Program-made: the position numbers and the translations under genes
In this document: piece after piece, positions 38,640 to 50,560 of the stretch
Position numbering within the stretch: the stretch's first letter is position 1
Layout: each line of letters starts with the position of its first letter
The notes under the pieces: model-generated
Databases searched by the model: none
The model's input: only the letters and a program-made list of their open reading frames with translations
Told to the model about the DNA's origin: nothing
NCBI RefSeq assembly: GCF_002078875.1
Contig: NC_034410.1
Location: forward strand, 98,396,871-98,460,870
Reading direction: 5' to 3'
DNA from: Numida meleagris
Taxonomy: Eukaryota; Chordata; Aves; Galliformes; Numididae
Length of the DNA stretch: 64,000 nt

Positions 38640-41600
38640 GTAGGCTTCACATTCTTGGTATATAGACATGCAGAAAGAAATAGAATGTGCCCAACATTTT
38701 ACAGCGTAAGTGCCTAGGACTGGGCTCTTAAGACGAGTTCATGCATATGAACTCCATTTTCATGATTTTTTTCACCTGTAGATTCGGTCTGAGAACTGTG
38801 GCAACTAGGTTCTATTGCTTGCACAATGCCTGTTACATCTTCACTATATTATAAGATCAAGGACGTAAGTACTTTTCTTCACACCTTCTGGATCATGTTT
38901 TGACAGTCAAAATGTATTTTCAGAGGCACACCGGGTAATACACAAACATCAGGGAGCTTCATTGATGGCATGCCAGGCAACATCTTATCTCAGTTTCTGT
39001 GACTGTCCCTTGGATATAGTGGAAAGGGAAGCATCTGAACAAGCAGAATGAGAAAGGAGAGCATCTTACTTGCTCTGCATTCGCTTTATACCAGCACTGA
39101 GGTTCCCTGTCTGACCTGTTTGGCACTAAGTTTAATTCAAGGCTGTTTTTTAATTTGCATTATATTTCTCCAAAGAGGATGGTTGCTTTGCCTGTATTTT
39201 TGATGGAATATCCTGGAAATAAACCCATGCAAGAGCTTCAGAACAGGCATAAATCTCAACATTATGGCCTGAATTATTTTTTTTTCGGAAAATCAATCAT
39301 TTTCCTCTACAAAGGTCAAAATGTAGTTGAATATGGTTGAAATAATCCTGCTATATCTTTACAGTGAAACTGAGTTATGCAATGAAATTCTTAAAAAAGG
39401 AGCTATGGTTTGTTATCTATTTTTTCTGCTTTCAAGATGACATGATTAACTATGTAATTAGTAGAGTCATTAACAAAGTTAGAAGAGATCAGTCAGAAGT
39501 GTTTAAAGTGCTTTGATCCATTACAGCAGAAATCTTTGAAGGGTAATGAATGGGTACAGTGAGATGCTCATACAAGCTTCAAGTTTAACTCTTGGCTCTC
39601 TCTCATTTATGGACTATGATGAATTTTTTTTTTTTTTTTTAATTCACCAAGATACATGCCACTGAAGCATGCCACCTGGGAGGGAATCAGTATGTAAACA
39701 ACTTCATTTGACAGTAATATGGGGTCAGTGAGATATCCTACTTTTCTTCAATAAATTCCTTAATGACATTTCAATATCTGTATACTAGTTCTTGGAACAC
39801 TTTCTACAACTAAACTGGTTAGGACCAAAAAGTTGCCATGAATTTAGATTTCTTGCTTTTCAGAACCAGAACACAATTCTTAAACACTTTGTTTTCACAA
39901 ACTTTGCAATTATGTTAACAACATATTGTTCTGAGGCAAAATTTCAATTATAAACCAAATCAATACATTCTTACTACACTGTTTTCCCTAGCCAGCATCC
40001 ATTATTTGTTGCATTTTAGAAACTTGCACCCTGCCATGTCCAACTTATCCTCAACTGCTTGTTGCTGCAGAGTTCAGACAATGAGCTCTAGGTTAGCTTC
40101 AGCTACTTAACAACGTTCCAGCTTGTGCAGTCACTTCTTTTCATATCATTTGAGTTTAGAATGAAAAGGTCACTGTTTACCAACAGTGGGAGAACAGCAG
40201 TTAAGCATTTCTGAGTAAGTTATTGAATATCCAGAAATGCTATTCAATATCCGTAAAGCTTTACATTTACACTACCTTTGTGAAACTGAAAGTTAGAAAT
40301 GGATGTGTGGGCTGTGTGCTGTAACAAAAGGGTAAAGGACAGTTGAAATTCTTCCTCACTGTAGACTGGGATGGTGGTACCACAGTCTCCACCATGCAAT
40401 TTGCAGCAGATTTTGCACTTTATGACATTCATTTCCTGTGGAAAGCAGCACAGCCTGAGCCTCTTCTATGAAATTCTGCCCACTGGTGTCTGCTCTGCAT
40501 ATAACCTACTATGACTACTCAACTGAAAATTCATCTTCATCCTTCCTACTCTGGGAGACTGTATAGCCAAATAAGAGGAAGAGGACAGGCTGAGCCAAAG
40601 TTGCCTTTTTTGCCACCTTTATAACCCTCAAAAGCCTAGCAGAAGGGTTTGAACTTTCAACTTTTTAATTAGTCGGTATTCAGAGTATAATGCAACAGCA
40701 GTGATGGGTTACATGACTAAATAGATTGATGTCTGCAGCCAGGAAAAATATCTCCTTCATGAGAACTATTGATACTTTTTCAGACCAACAAGTTGTATGA
40801 ACCAGAAAGAATTTTCTTCAGCTACAGGTGATGATCTCAAAACAAACATGAAATTATGGAACTCTGACAAATGTTCCCTCACCTGTACTCAGAATACAAA
40901 TTCTTCACTGAGCTTCTTAAAGGTTCAAAGAACAATAAAGACCATACACACTTTTAACAGCTTTTCACAAAAAAAGGAAAACAACTAATGATGGAATAAT
41001 GAAGGGCCTGTCAAATGGTCAATATACTTTATATCTTCAAAAACTGAGGTCCAAATACAGGACAAGGCTGGGGTGAGTCCCAGGTACAAAAGACAGCTGT
41101 AATATACATAATACGATCATATTCTTCTACTGGTTAACAAAACAAAAAAGGTACAATTCAAAGCAAATCTTAAATAAATATAGCTTGGAAACTTTGAATG
41201 TCAAATATTATTATCAATATAAGAATACTGTGGCTATATTAACATTTCTAATTACATGCTCCATTTAGGCAGAATTAACTGCAAACTGTTAATCTTTGCA
41301 GAGAATGATGCTGACAGCCATGACGGCTCTATTTGGCTAAGCAACACAAAAGCTAAAGTGAGGTGATAGGATGTGGAAATGGCTCTGTGTTTAGTGCTGC
41401 TGACACCTGGAAATGGTAATATCTCCTCTTATGATAACTTAAAGAATCAGGTAACTCTAAAGCAAATGAATATTCAAGCTGGAGTTACCAGCCTGCACAG
41501 TACAGATGAAGAGAAGAACAGAGATAAAGTCACCTACAAAAATATTGATGGACTTTTGTTTATGTAAGTAATTATCTGCATATCTTGGTGCCTACGTTCC

Positions 41601-41829
41601 TGAACAAAATAAACAAACAAAAATAACCACCAGAATATATCAACAAACAAAAACCAACCATTCAACGTGTTCATCCATTCTTTGAGTTATGTCTGGGAAG
41701 AGAGATAGGTAGAGAGACAGGTAGATTGTGCACGTGTCTTCCTGTGATATATTATATAAGTGATAATTATTTATTCATCAGTTACCACTGGCAGACTATT
41801 CCCTGCCTTCCTTCCATGAACATATTAGG
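38640..41829. other. AT-rich intergenic or intronic DNA, no gene seen
   Basis: No known repeat or gene. There is a 17-T run at 39624-39640. A short open frame at 41373-41567 ends near a gtaagt motif but lacks an acceptor or a recognisable product. Confidence 0.5.
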
Positions 41830-42030
41830 AATCATAGAATCATAGGGATTTTAAGGGACCTCTGGAGATCATCCAGTCCAACCTTCTGCTAAAGCAGGTT
41901 CCCTACAGTAGGTTACCTGGGATCACATCCAGGTGAGTCTTGAATATCTCTAGAAAGGAGATTCCAAATATCCCTGGGCAGTCTGTTCCAGTGCTCAAGA
42001 AGGAGGAAACCCACCTTGCCCTGTGTGAAG
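41830..42030 (-). mobile_element. CR1 LINE 3' end fragment
   Basis: The sequence opens with the CR1 tail (aatcatagaatcatagg) and continues through tctggagatcatccagtcca, gtgagtcttgaatatctc and gcagtctgttccagtgctc, all typical of the CR1 3' untranslated region on the opposite strand. Similarity fades after about 42030. It is severely 5'-truncated and contains no RT sequence. Confidence 0.93.
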
Positions 42031-43363
42031 AACGAAGTCACAATCTTCAGATTATGAGACTGAAGGAAGCAAGAGTGCTTATAGCTGCAGGAATATGAGG
42101 GGAAGTGGTGGAGGGTTTTAGTCCAACTGATAGCATACAGTTCTGCAAATATTCATGTATATAATAAAAATGAGCAAAAGTCATTACTGCTCATTTTCAA
42201 TAAAAGAAAATATATTCTTTAAGATGTAGGATCTTGCAATTTTAAAAATATCTAATCATATTTATAAATAGGAGGCTGTAGTTTTCCACCAAGCCTTTTA
42301 TGTTGTCCTTTGCTTGAGATACACCATAAAAAGGATTAATGTCTTTAGTTACACAATATTTCCACTTTTATTCTATAACCTAATTTCAGCATGCTGCATT
42401 ACTTTAGTACAACTCTCTCTAGCATTCAGCCTCTTCTTAGTTATTGGTAAAAGAAAAACACAAACTTATGACTCTTAGTAAAAATATTTTCCTTTCTCAT
42501 TTGTTAGCAGCTAACAAATTTAATCAGAAATGGATTTCTAATTTTTTTTTTTCCGTTAAAGATCTTTTTGTCTCCTGTATAGCCATCTTTGTAAACATTT
42601 TTCTCATTATTAAATCAAATGTAGAAGCAAGTGCTAAAAAGAAGTGGAAAAAAAAAGACATGAACATTAAATGAAAAAGCAGTCAAAGAGAGGCAATTGA
42701 ATTACGTATAAGCTGTTGTTCTTTGGACATACACAGTACCAATTCAGGTAAATTCAGGTTTCCAACAAATTAGAAAAAAATGAGTTTGATTTTTACATTC
42801 CACATATTATCTTGGGACTTGAAATATCTTCTCATTTTACACTTAAACTACCTTACTGGATCAGCAGAGGAACAATACTGTAAAATATGCATGAGTGAAT
42901 GTATACCAAAAACCATTATTTTCCATTTGGTGTACACAGGACACTAAAATTAGTTTTACAACATACTTGACTACTGCCCATTTCCTACACTATGTAACAT
43001 AAGAAAAGAACCACAGAAATTCATTGAAAAAATAGGGAAATAATGATCTAGCTAAATATTTGGCCAACTACATTAACTTCAACTGTATCGTATTTAAGCT
43101 TTGAATCATTCAGATTTGGGTTCCTCTACGGCAGAGAACCACGGCAGCGTACTCCTTCCTGAGGGTTAGACATCATATGTATGCAGATTAATGGTAATAC
43201 CTTTTAACTCAGTAGTTAACATCTATTTCAAGTAACATTGTAACATTGATGACATTTTCTTGGGCACACTGTAGGAAGTATTTGTCTGAGTCTCAAGATG
43301 CAGCAAATAATATATTAATTTATTGTTTTTGTTTTGTTTTGTAAGATGCAAGTTTGAAGGGGG
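42031..43363. other. AT-rich intergenic or intronic DNA, no gene seen
   Basis: Nothing recognisable apart from short A and T runs. Confidence 0.55.
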
Positions 43364-43533
43364 AATATCTGGTGGATAAGAAATTGGTTGGAAGGTCACA
43401 GCCAGAGGGTTGTGGTCAATGATTCTATGTCCAGGTCGAGGCCATTTCATGAGCTGTGTCCCCAGGGGTCTGTCTTGGGACTGGTACTCTTTAACATCTT
43501 TATCAATGACATTGATGATACGATAACGTTATA
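43364..43533 (+). mobile_element. Internal CR1 RT fragment
   Basis: About 170 bases from inside CR1 ORF2, covering the palm region before the catalytic motif. Nucleotide matches include ggtggataagaaattggttgg, ccccaggggtctgtcttggg and tttaacatctttatcaatga. In the best frame the second half reads close to VPQGSVLGPVLFNIF of the RT with frame disruptions. Both the 5' part and the 3' end are missing. That is unusual for CR1, whose copies normally keep their 3' end, so this is a piece of a broken-up older copy. Confidence 0.88.
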
Positions 43534-43860
43534 ATGTAGTTAGCATTTTTAAAGGAAGTAGTTAAGATTTCCTTTGAATAATGCTTAAATCAGAAATGCT
43601 ATATTATCAGAACCACTTTCACACTCACAAAACCAAAAGAAGTTTTTGCTCTTAAAATAAGGTTTACAGATGAAGTAAGTAATTTTCTTCTAAATCTAAA
43701 TATAGCCCTCAGTATTTAGACACCTTTGAAGAGTGCTCTAAGCTTCTGTTTCACGTTTACATTTCTATATAAAAACTTTGCATACATGACGACATACATG
43801 AAAAAAATATATTTTCTCTTAGGTAAATCCCAGCTAGTCTTGTTTTGTGCCTTTTCTAAT

Positions 43861-43900
43861 TTTTCTTTCTTTCTTTCTTTCTTTCTTTTTTTTTTTTTTT
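43861..43900 (+). repeat. (TTTC)n microsatellite merging into poly(T)
   Basis: Six tandem ttct/tttc units are followed by about 15 T. It is a simple repeat, and open frames through it are low-complexity artefacts. Confidence 0.95.
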
Positions 43901-44817
43901 GCATTGATTAATCCTTGCTATGGATACAGGATAAGGTCAGCAAGCTTGACTAGAATAAAGCTAGGTAAAGGATTTTTCTCATCAGTTCATAGTGAAATGC
44001 TCTTCAAAACTTCACGTACAGATCTTAAAAGAATATATCTTGGAAAGAAAGGTGGTATTTGAAAAAAAAAAAAAGTGTTTCTATAAACAGAGGATACCTT
44101 TCCATACATATCTGAGATGAGATCTGAGGAACAGCAGCTTCATTGTGTGGACCAAGATGAGACAGGGGAAGAACAGAAGAGCCACTAAGAATCTGTTATC
44201 TGTTTATGACCGGGATTCAAGCTGAAAACTGAGGATGGCATTCATACCTATGACAATTTCCTGACCCCATACGGCCTTGATAGAGTGCAATTGCTCATCA
44301 GGAAAAAATATCTGGTTAGGAAGTTTTCAACTTTTCCCCAAATCACTGAGTCAGGTAAATACATAATTACTGGCTTATTAAAATGCAAACAACTTGCCTG
44401 CTAAGCTGCATTTGAGTATGGTCTACTAAAAATAATTTTTGTTTGCAACTTTCTATTGACAAAATATATTTATTTACTGACAGTTCTTAACTTTGTCAGT
44501 TCTCACTAACATCTGAATTTTAAAATTAATCTATTTTAATTAAATGTAATGTTACTACTACTTTCAAGTACTCATTTGTTAAAAATGCAATTTTAATGGA
44601 GTAAAAATCAAATCACATTTATAAGAAATGCATTTGAAAATACTACAAATTTTTGTTCTGATTTTAACCCTTTTTCTTCAGGAAGCTCTGATTTGTTTTA
44701 TGTGATACTTCAGAAATGATCCACACCCAAGTTTATAGGGAGAAATCTGAGTCAGATTTAATACTGACAGTCTGTAGCCATTCTGGATTACCTATGGAAA
44801 TGTCCTTACTCTTGTGT

Positions 44818-44890
44818 TACCCATGGGGTATTTTTTAATGGAGATACACCAATGGAGATACACCATAACCCATGGGGGTTTTTAATGGAG
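44818..44890 (+). repeat. Compound short tandem duplication
   Basis: A 14-bp unit, aatggagatacacc, is repeated exactly at 44837-44850 and 44851-44864. The flanking motif acccatgggg...tttttaatggag also appears on both sides (about 44819 and 44868). This implies two nested duplication events about 1-2 units apart. Confidence 0.9.
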
Positions 44891-44944
44891 TCTGAAATAT
44901 TTGAATTTGCTCAAGCATGTTTTTCTTTAACAACCTATATATGA

Positions 44945-45500
44945 CAGCTGCTCTGAAAGTAATGCCTCCTATTTTATGGTGCTGTCCCATGACAACAGAG
45001 GTGGATGTTGGTGGTACAGCAGTAGAGGTTGAACCTTCCTGCCAATATCCCATTGTGTGTTGTTGCTGTGTGACAGATGGCAGCAGAGGGGCAGTCTGAC
45101 GGAATGGCGTCTGACATGGAAGTGTGAGTGAAGCAAAGGAGCATCACTGAATTCCTCCATGCAGGAAAAGTGGCACCCACTGACAGTCATCACTGAAGAA
45201 TGTTTGCTGAATGTTTATGAAGGCCAACAAGTGGATGTGAGCACAGGGAGGTGGTGGGTGGTATGTTTCAGCAGTGGTGACAGTAGCAGTGGATCACCTC
45301 CACTGGTGCAGATTTTTACCAGTGCAGTATGCAGGCTCTTGTTCATTGTTGGTGGAAATTCGTAGCTAATGGTGGTGACTATGTTGAAACATATTGTTTT
45401 GTAGCTGAGAATTTGCTCTATCAAGTAGTGTTATTGTGCTCTCTGTATCTGTTGTAGCTTCCATGAAAATAAGCAAGAGGCATTACTTTTGGAGCAACCT
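44945..45500 (+). mobile_element. Internally deleted mariner (Galluhop-like), both ends present
   Basis: Terminal inverted repeats are visible at both ends: left about 44945-44972 (gctctgaaagtaatgcctcc) and right about 45474-45500, whose complement reads gctccaaaagtaatgcctc. The length of about 556 bp is under half of a full mariner of about 1.3 kb. The N-terminal coding region survives to about 45275 (ggatgtgagcacagggaggt matches the transposase pseudogene at 46930). It is then joined to the 3' non-coding end. The catalytic domain is deleted, so the copy is non-autonomous and would need transposase in trans. A TA follows on the right (45500-45501); the matching left TA has diverged. Confidence 0.92.
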
Positions 45501-46929
45501 ACATGATGAGCTGTTCTTTCAAAAGTAAAATCCTAACTGTTTTCCTATTTATTTTTATCAGATTTTAGGCATTATTAAAAAAATGCATGAAACCCAAAAT
45601 AACCAAACCTAAAACTTATTTTAAAGATAATCATTTCATCATTCCCATAGTTGCTTAACAAATATACCATAAAATGTATCAGTTAGCTTGCACACACATG
45701 AATGCATCTCTGTATGATCATTTAAATAACACAGAGTGAGTAGAACATAACATGTGGTTAGATATAGGTACATGGAAGCCTCTGGACAGCCTTAATTTAC
45801 TTTCTATATTTTGCAAAATTTTTCAGGATACCCTTGTACAGTATTATTGAGACCAAAACTATGAATACTGAATGTTACTTTATAGTTTTTCAAACATAAA
45901 AAGAAAGTATTTTTGATGTTCTACTCAACTGCTCATTAGAAGCAGATGCTTCTCAAAAGGCATAACACAAAAATCCATTTGTGCTCTGCTCATATACTGC
46001 TCTTCTCTGCTCACTTTGATGTGCATTTAGACTACATCTGTACCCTATTATGCAGCATTACCTGATACCCAAGTACGCATTCAGGAGCGTTGTATCTTAA
46101 CAACTAGCAGCAAAAGTCCTATAGAGTTCACTCGAGGACAAATATTAAGATCATGTTTTGTGATGAAATTTGTGTATACAGTTCCTAAAATGAGATAGTG
46201 CTTGTTAAATGGGCGGAATAGACTTCATAAAATCTGCTAAGCATGCCTATATCAAACTAAGCAGAGCTAGGTAGTAGATATTCCTTCCCTGGGGTGTAGA
46301 CTCTTTTTTTTTTTCTTTTTCTTTTTTTTTTTTTTTGTGGCTGGATTTGTCTGTTTGTTTTTAGAGCTCCTAGGCTAGATGTTTATATGTAGTTTTCCAA
46401 CATAAACTACTCTTACAAGAGCAGTATTAGTAATAGCAATCAATAATAACCGTAATACAATAAACCTTCAAATTCCTAAAGAATTAAAATATTGTCATAG
46501 TTTTCTGCATTTATTGTCAAGTAACGATGCAATAACTTAAATCAACAGATGTGTATTCCCAACATCAAAATGGCATTTGGTGTTAAGAAAGAGACGTAAA
46601 AATTCTCTTTTTTTTTCTTCATATTTTCCTGACTTTAACATAGCAACCATTTTGGTGAAAAGCATCCATTTTGGTAAAAAAGTCAAAGATGATGTCTGAT
46701 ATGGAATGTTACATCTACATCCTTCATTTAAAAACATAAAACAGACTTTATGTCAGTTACAATCATTCTCTTTATGTAGCCTGTACTGCCAGTAGTGTTG
46801 AAGATTATGTTCCTTAGACTTTTTTTGTACTAAAACCTGCTGTTTAGAAAATATTGCAAATCCTATGCAAAAATCTAGAAAAGCAGAGCACATTCTGGAA
46901 CAAACAGCAGTCCCATTCAAACAGCAATA
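45501..46929. other. AT-rich DNA between two mariner copies, no gene seen
   Basis: No gene is recognised. A T-rich low-complexity tract is at 46301-46336. Confidence 0.55.
46301..46336 (+). repeat. T-rich low-complexity tract
   Basis: Runs of T are broken by single C residues. This is a simple low-complexity sequence. Confidence 0.9.
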
Positions 46930-47740
46930 TTGCTGAACTTCTATGGAGATCAAACAGCGGATGTGAGCACAGTGAGGAGGTGGGTGGTGTGTTTCAACAG
47001 TGATGACAGCAATGTGAAAGACAATCTATGTTCTGGACAGTCATGCACAGCTGTCAAACCACAAAATGAAGAGATTCTCAGCAAGCTCATCCACACTACA
47101 AAGAAGGTACTGTGTACGAAGCTGAATATCAGCTTCAATACATTCAAAATGATGGTGGCAGCATTGGAATATTGCAAAGTTTGCACCAGATGGTTCCCAT
47201 GCATGCTTACACCAGAAAAGAAAGAACGCCGTATGCAAGTTTGTCAGGACCTATTGAACCAATATGAGGGTGAAGGTGGTAGTTTCCTGGATCTCATCAT
47301 TACCAAAGACAAGACATAGTGTCACCACAGTGAGATGGAGTCAAAACAGCAGTCCGTGGAGTGGCGACCTGTGAATTCCCCATTGAAGAATAAGTTCAAG
47401 ACACAGCCCTCAGTGGGAAAAGTGATGTGCAATGGCATTTGGGATAGGGGAGGGGTAATCCTTTCGGATTTCCTGGAACCCCGACAAACCATCAGCCCTG
47501 ACCTCTGCATCACAATACTGACTAAGCTGAAGGCTCAAACTCCCAGAGTCAGGCCAGAGAAGAAAAGAACCTTTCTCTTGCAACACAGTAACACCAGACT
47601 CCATGCCAGTTTGAAGACCATGAAGCACATTGCCAGTCTTGGCTCGATTGCCCTACCACGCGCATTGTATATAGTCCAGATTTAGCTCCAGAATTCTACA
47701 TGTTCAATTTTCAAAATTCTGTTGGCATAAACTATGTAAA
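46930..47740 (+). pseudogene. Mariner transposase pseudogene (Galluhop-like)
   Basis: Two open segments, 46930-47319 and 47335-47685, lie in the same frame and are separated by one in-frame TAG at 47317-47319. That codon occupies a position where mariner transposases have tryptophan (D-E-T-W-C-H-H). The frame covers the end of the helix-turn-helix DNA-binding region (VSTVRRWVVCF, residues 12-22) and the linker (RWFPCMLTPEKKERR). It then covers the catalytic core (LLNQYEGEGGSFLDLIITKDKT, residues 108-129). The first catalytic Asp is present in TKDKT. The second is lost: the family HDN motif reads HSN here. The third region, YSPDLAP, is shifted out of frame near 47665 and also altered. The N-terminal start, the left inverted repeat and the right inverted repeat are missing. 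A full mariner transposase is about 345 residues. The copy is certainly inactive. Confidence 0.93.
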
Positions 47741-48159
47741 GACAACTTAGCTTTTGCATGCAGAAGACAAAGTCTTTGTTAGCATTTGTCATCATATCTC
47801 TAGAGTAATTCTGGAGTTGTGACAGGTGTTTGAAGATATCTTTTGTTTTTATTTTTAAATTATGAAAACACTGCTATTGTTCTCTTTATGTTTACTATAA
47901 GGAAAATGTTTTAGATCTTCCATGTATTTGAGTAATCCACACAGTAATTGTAGCTTATAGTTGCAGCACTTGTCTGTATTTAAGAAAGCATTTGAAAAGA
48001 ATTTAGTTGGTTAGTTTTTTTTAGATTAGATTTTAATTAGCTAACTCCTAATTTTCAGAATTCTAGCTTTTACTTTAAAACTTTCTGCATTTTTAACAGT
48101 TCTGTAGCGTCACCTCCATAAATTGGTAAACCTCACTGTATGGAATTGCTAAGTCTCAA
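47741..48159. other. AT-rich spacer, no gene seen
   Basis: No feature is recognised between the mariner relic and the GC-richer island. Confidence 0.55.
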
Positions 48160-48360
48160 CTAATGACTGAGCACCTGGTGAAGGGACACACCCAGCCCTG
48201 GGAGCACAGGTGAAAGCAATTCACCTGTGCGACCGAAAGGGCGGAAGCTGGTTCCTCCCCTAAGCCTCGTTTAAGGGCTGTCTGGGACAAGGGAACGTTT
48301 TCTACCTTGTGATCCTTCTTGTGGGAGTATTTGGTGAGCCCTGATCTTTGGGACAGGTAA
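48160..48360 (+). promoter_or_regulatory. GC-richer island with paired E-boxes and splice donor
   Basis: About 200 bases stand out in base composition from AT-rich flanks. Three CACCTG/CAGGTG E-boxes occur within 60 bases (48172-48177, 48207-48212, 48222-48227). The last two form the arms of a hairpin. A weak TATA-like tttaag is near 48271, and a strong donor cag|gtaagc is at 48356/48357. This is the layout of a promoter plus a short first exon on the plus strand. It may equally be part of a dispersed repeat or LTR-like element that I cannot name: no LTR ends or target duplication were found. E-boxes of this form are known to bind bHLH or ZEB/Snail factors; binding here is inference only. Confidence 0.35.
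48204..48230. repeat. Perfect 10-bp inverted repeat (E-box hairpin)
   Basis: The arms gcacaggtga (48204-48213) and tcacctgtgc (48221-48230) are perfect reverse complements around the 7-base spacer aagcaat. Each arm contains one CAGGTG/CACCTG E-box. Confidence 0.95.
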
Positions 48361-49479
48361 GCAAATCTTTCTTTATTTAACTGGATTGTGCCTCTCACCC
48401 TTTTTTGGGTAACTTACAATTGGTTATCTGCTTTCACCTTTTCCTGCACTCACATGGACTTGAAAGAGTGAATGTGAAATGATGAAATGAAGAGAAGCCA
48501 GTCCAAACTTCTGCTTACCAGCTGGATTCCTAAATTATGTAAGATGGTTTCATATGTGGTAATGATATGCCTGTTGTTTTCCTGTTGTCATACTTACAGA
48601 GTTCTTCTGTTAATATTTGTACTATGGGTAGTACAGACAGTGTCGCTAAACAAAGATTTTTCCCCCATCAAATGATGGAATTTTTTACGAGAATCCCTTG
48701 TCCAGCTGCATCAATACATAAAACTACTCCAGAAGACTTTCTTTTGCTTACATCTTATCAGCACAATAAACTGTCATAAACTGAAATCTGAAATTAATTT
48801 AGCAAGTACTGTGACAACATAAACAAAAGTTAGTAAGTAGGTAAGTGCCATAGGAGCAGCTAGACTGTCTTGAAATTGTTACTGCACTAATTAATTTAAA
48901 ACGTTTTTTGTTATTTCATCTTAAAATGAAGCTGACGTCATATTTCTAGGGCGGATCCTGGAAAGAAGAAACATCCTATGTCTGTCCTGCAGGACTTTAG
49001 TAGCCAGTAGCTGTTATGCATCCATTCCTGTGTTTGTCCAAGATTCTCTGAGTCTGTTCCACAGTTCATTACAGGGCACTTAGCCCAGGCTTGTTCTGTC
49101 AGCTCCAGAGGGTCTGATTCTGTCCCAGCACAGATGGCAGGCCTCACCCTTGCTAAGCAATACATAAGACCTTGACACCATAAAGATCAAGTTTTTTTTC
49201 ATAAATCATGAAAGGTATATTGTCTCTAAGAACAGGCAGGTTTTATTCCTGAGCTTTCAAACCAGCAGATGAGTAACACTGTCATGTGAAATTCTGGACA
49301 GCAAACAGCACATGAAGAGTCATCATAGTGCAGTTTTGTCTGTGATTATTGGAGTGTTCACAATTAAAAAAAAAAAATAAAAAATTAAGCCTCCTTATTA
49401 TTACAATCACGGTGATCAATATGATAGGGTTTTTGCAGAGGTTTTTGAAGCGGTTTTGTCTAACGCCAAAGAAGGCCAA
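48361..49479. other. AT-rich intergenic or intronic DNA, no gene seen
   Basis: No gene or repeat family is recognised. An A-rich tract is at 49364-49386. Confidence 0.5.
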
Positions 49480-50560
49480 AAAGAGGCTCCCTGGACCAGG
49501 TTGCACAGGTAGGCATCCATGCGGATCTTGAATATCTCCATAGAAGGAGATTCTACAACACCCCCAGGGCAGCCTGTTCCAGTGCACTGTCACCCTTTCT
49601 GTGAAGAAGTTCTTATGCACATTTGTGTGGAACTTCCTATGCTTCAGTTTGTGCCCATTTCCCCTTGTCCTGTTGCCACGCACTGCTGAAGAGTCTGGCC
49701 TCATCCCTTTGCCTTCTGTACCTTAGATATTTGTAGACATTGCCTCTCAGTCATCTCTTCTCAAGGCTGAACAGACCCAGGTTGCTCAGCCTTTCCTCAT
49801 AAGAGAGGTGCTCCAGGCCCTTTATCATCTTTGTGGCCCTCCACTGAACTCTGTCCAGGAGACACTTTTTTTTTTTTTTGTACCAGGGAGCCCAGAACTG
49901 GACACAATACTCCAGGTGAGGCCTCACCAGAGCAGAGGGGGAGGATCACCTCCCTCAACCTGTTGGCCATGCTCTTTTTAATGCAGCCCAGGATGCCACT
50001 AGGCTTCTTGGCCACCAGGGCACACTCCAGGCTCATGGCCAACCTGTTGTCTACCAGGACCCCCAGGTCCCTCTCTGCAGAGCTCCTCTCCAGCAGGTCA
50101 TCCCATAACCTGTACTGGTGCATGTGGTTATTCCTCCCTAGGTGCAAGACCCTATGCTTGCCCTTGTTAAACCTCATCAGGTCCATCTCTGCCCAACTCT
50201 CCAGTCTGTCCAGGTCTTGCTGAATGGCAGCACAGCCTTCAGGTCTGTCAGTCATTCCTCCCAGCTTTGTGTCATCAGCGAACTTGCTGAGGGTGGGCAC
50301 TATCCCCTCATCAAGGTCACTGATGAAGATGGTGAACAAGATTGGACCCAGTACTGACCCCCGGGGAACACCACTAGATTCAGGCCTCCAACTGGACCCT
50401 GTTCACAACACTCTGAACTCTGCCAGTCAGCCAGTTCTCAACCCACCTCACCCTCTACTCAACTATCCCACGCTTCCTCAGCTTTGTTATAAGGATGTTG
50501 TGGGAGACAGTATCAAATGCCTTGCTGAAATCAAGGTAGGCTACATCCACTGCTAGTGGG
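49480..50560 (-). mobile_element. CR1 LINE with RT palm domain, 3' tail missing
   Basis: This is the longest CR1 copy in the window. On the minus strand the reverse-transcriptase frame opens near 50540 with YLDFSKAFDTVSHN, containing the first palm Asp. A TAG at 50455-50457 replaces a residue after KRGIVE. The frame continues through ENWLTGRVQSVVN, shifts once near 50410, and resumes as GVPRGSVLGPILF. From 50339 it runs on to FADDTKL (catalytic FADD, 50282-50271) and then RDLGVLVDNRLA and LVAKKPSGILGC. It reaches codon 180 at 49797. The later reverse-transcriptase region and the 3' untranslated region follow, to about 49480. The last 60 or so bases with the octamer tail are absent. The copy is inactive because of the nonsense codon, the frameshift and its 5' truncation (no endonuclease). 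A 14-T run at 49867-49880 lies inside the element. Confidence 0.95.

Larger units (their letters stand above)
43534..44944. other. AT-rich DNA with simple repeats, no gene seen
   Basis: It contains the (TTTC)n tract at 43861-43900 and a compound tandem duplication near 44818-44890. Nothing coding is recognised. Confidence 0.55.

Noticed and set aside
41373..41567. Open frame ending near gtaagt, considered as an exon
   Set aside because: The donor overlaps the stop codon and there is no convincing acceptor or product.
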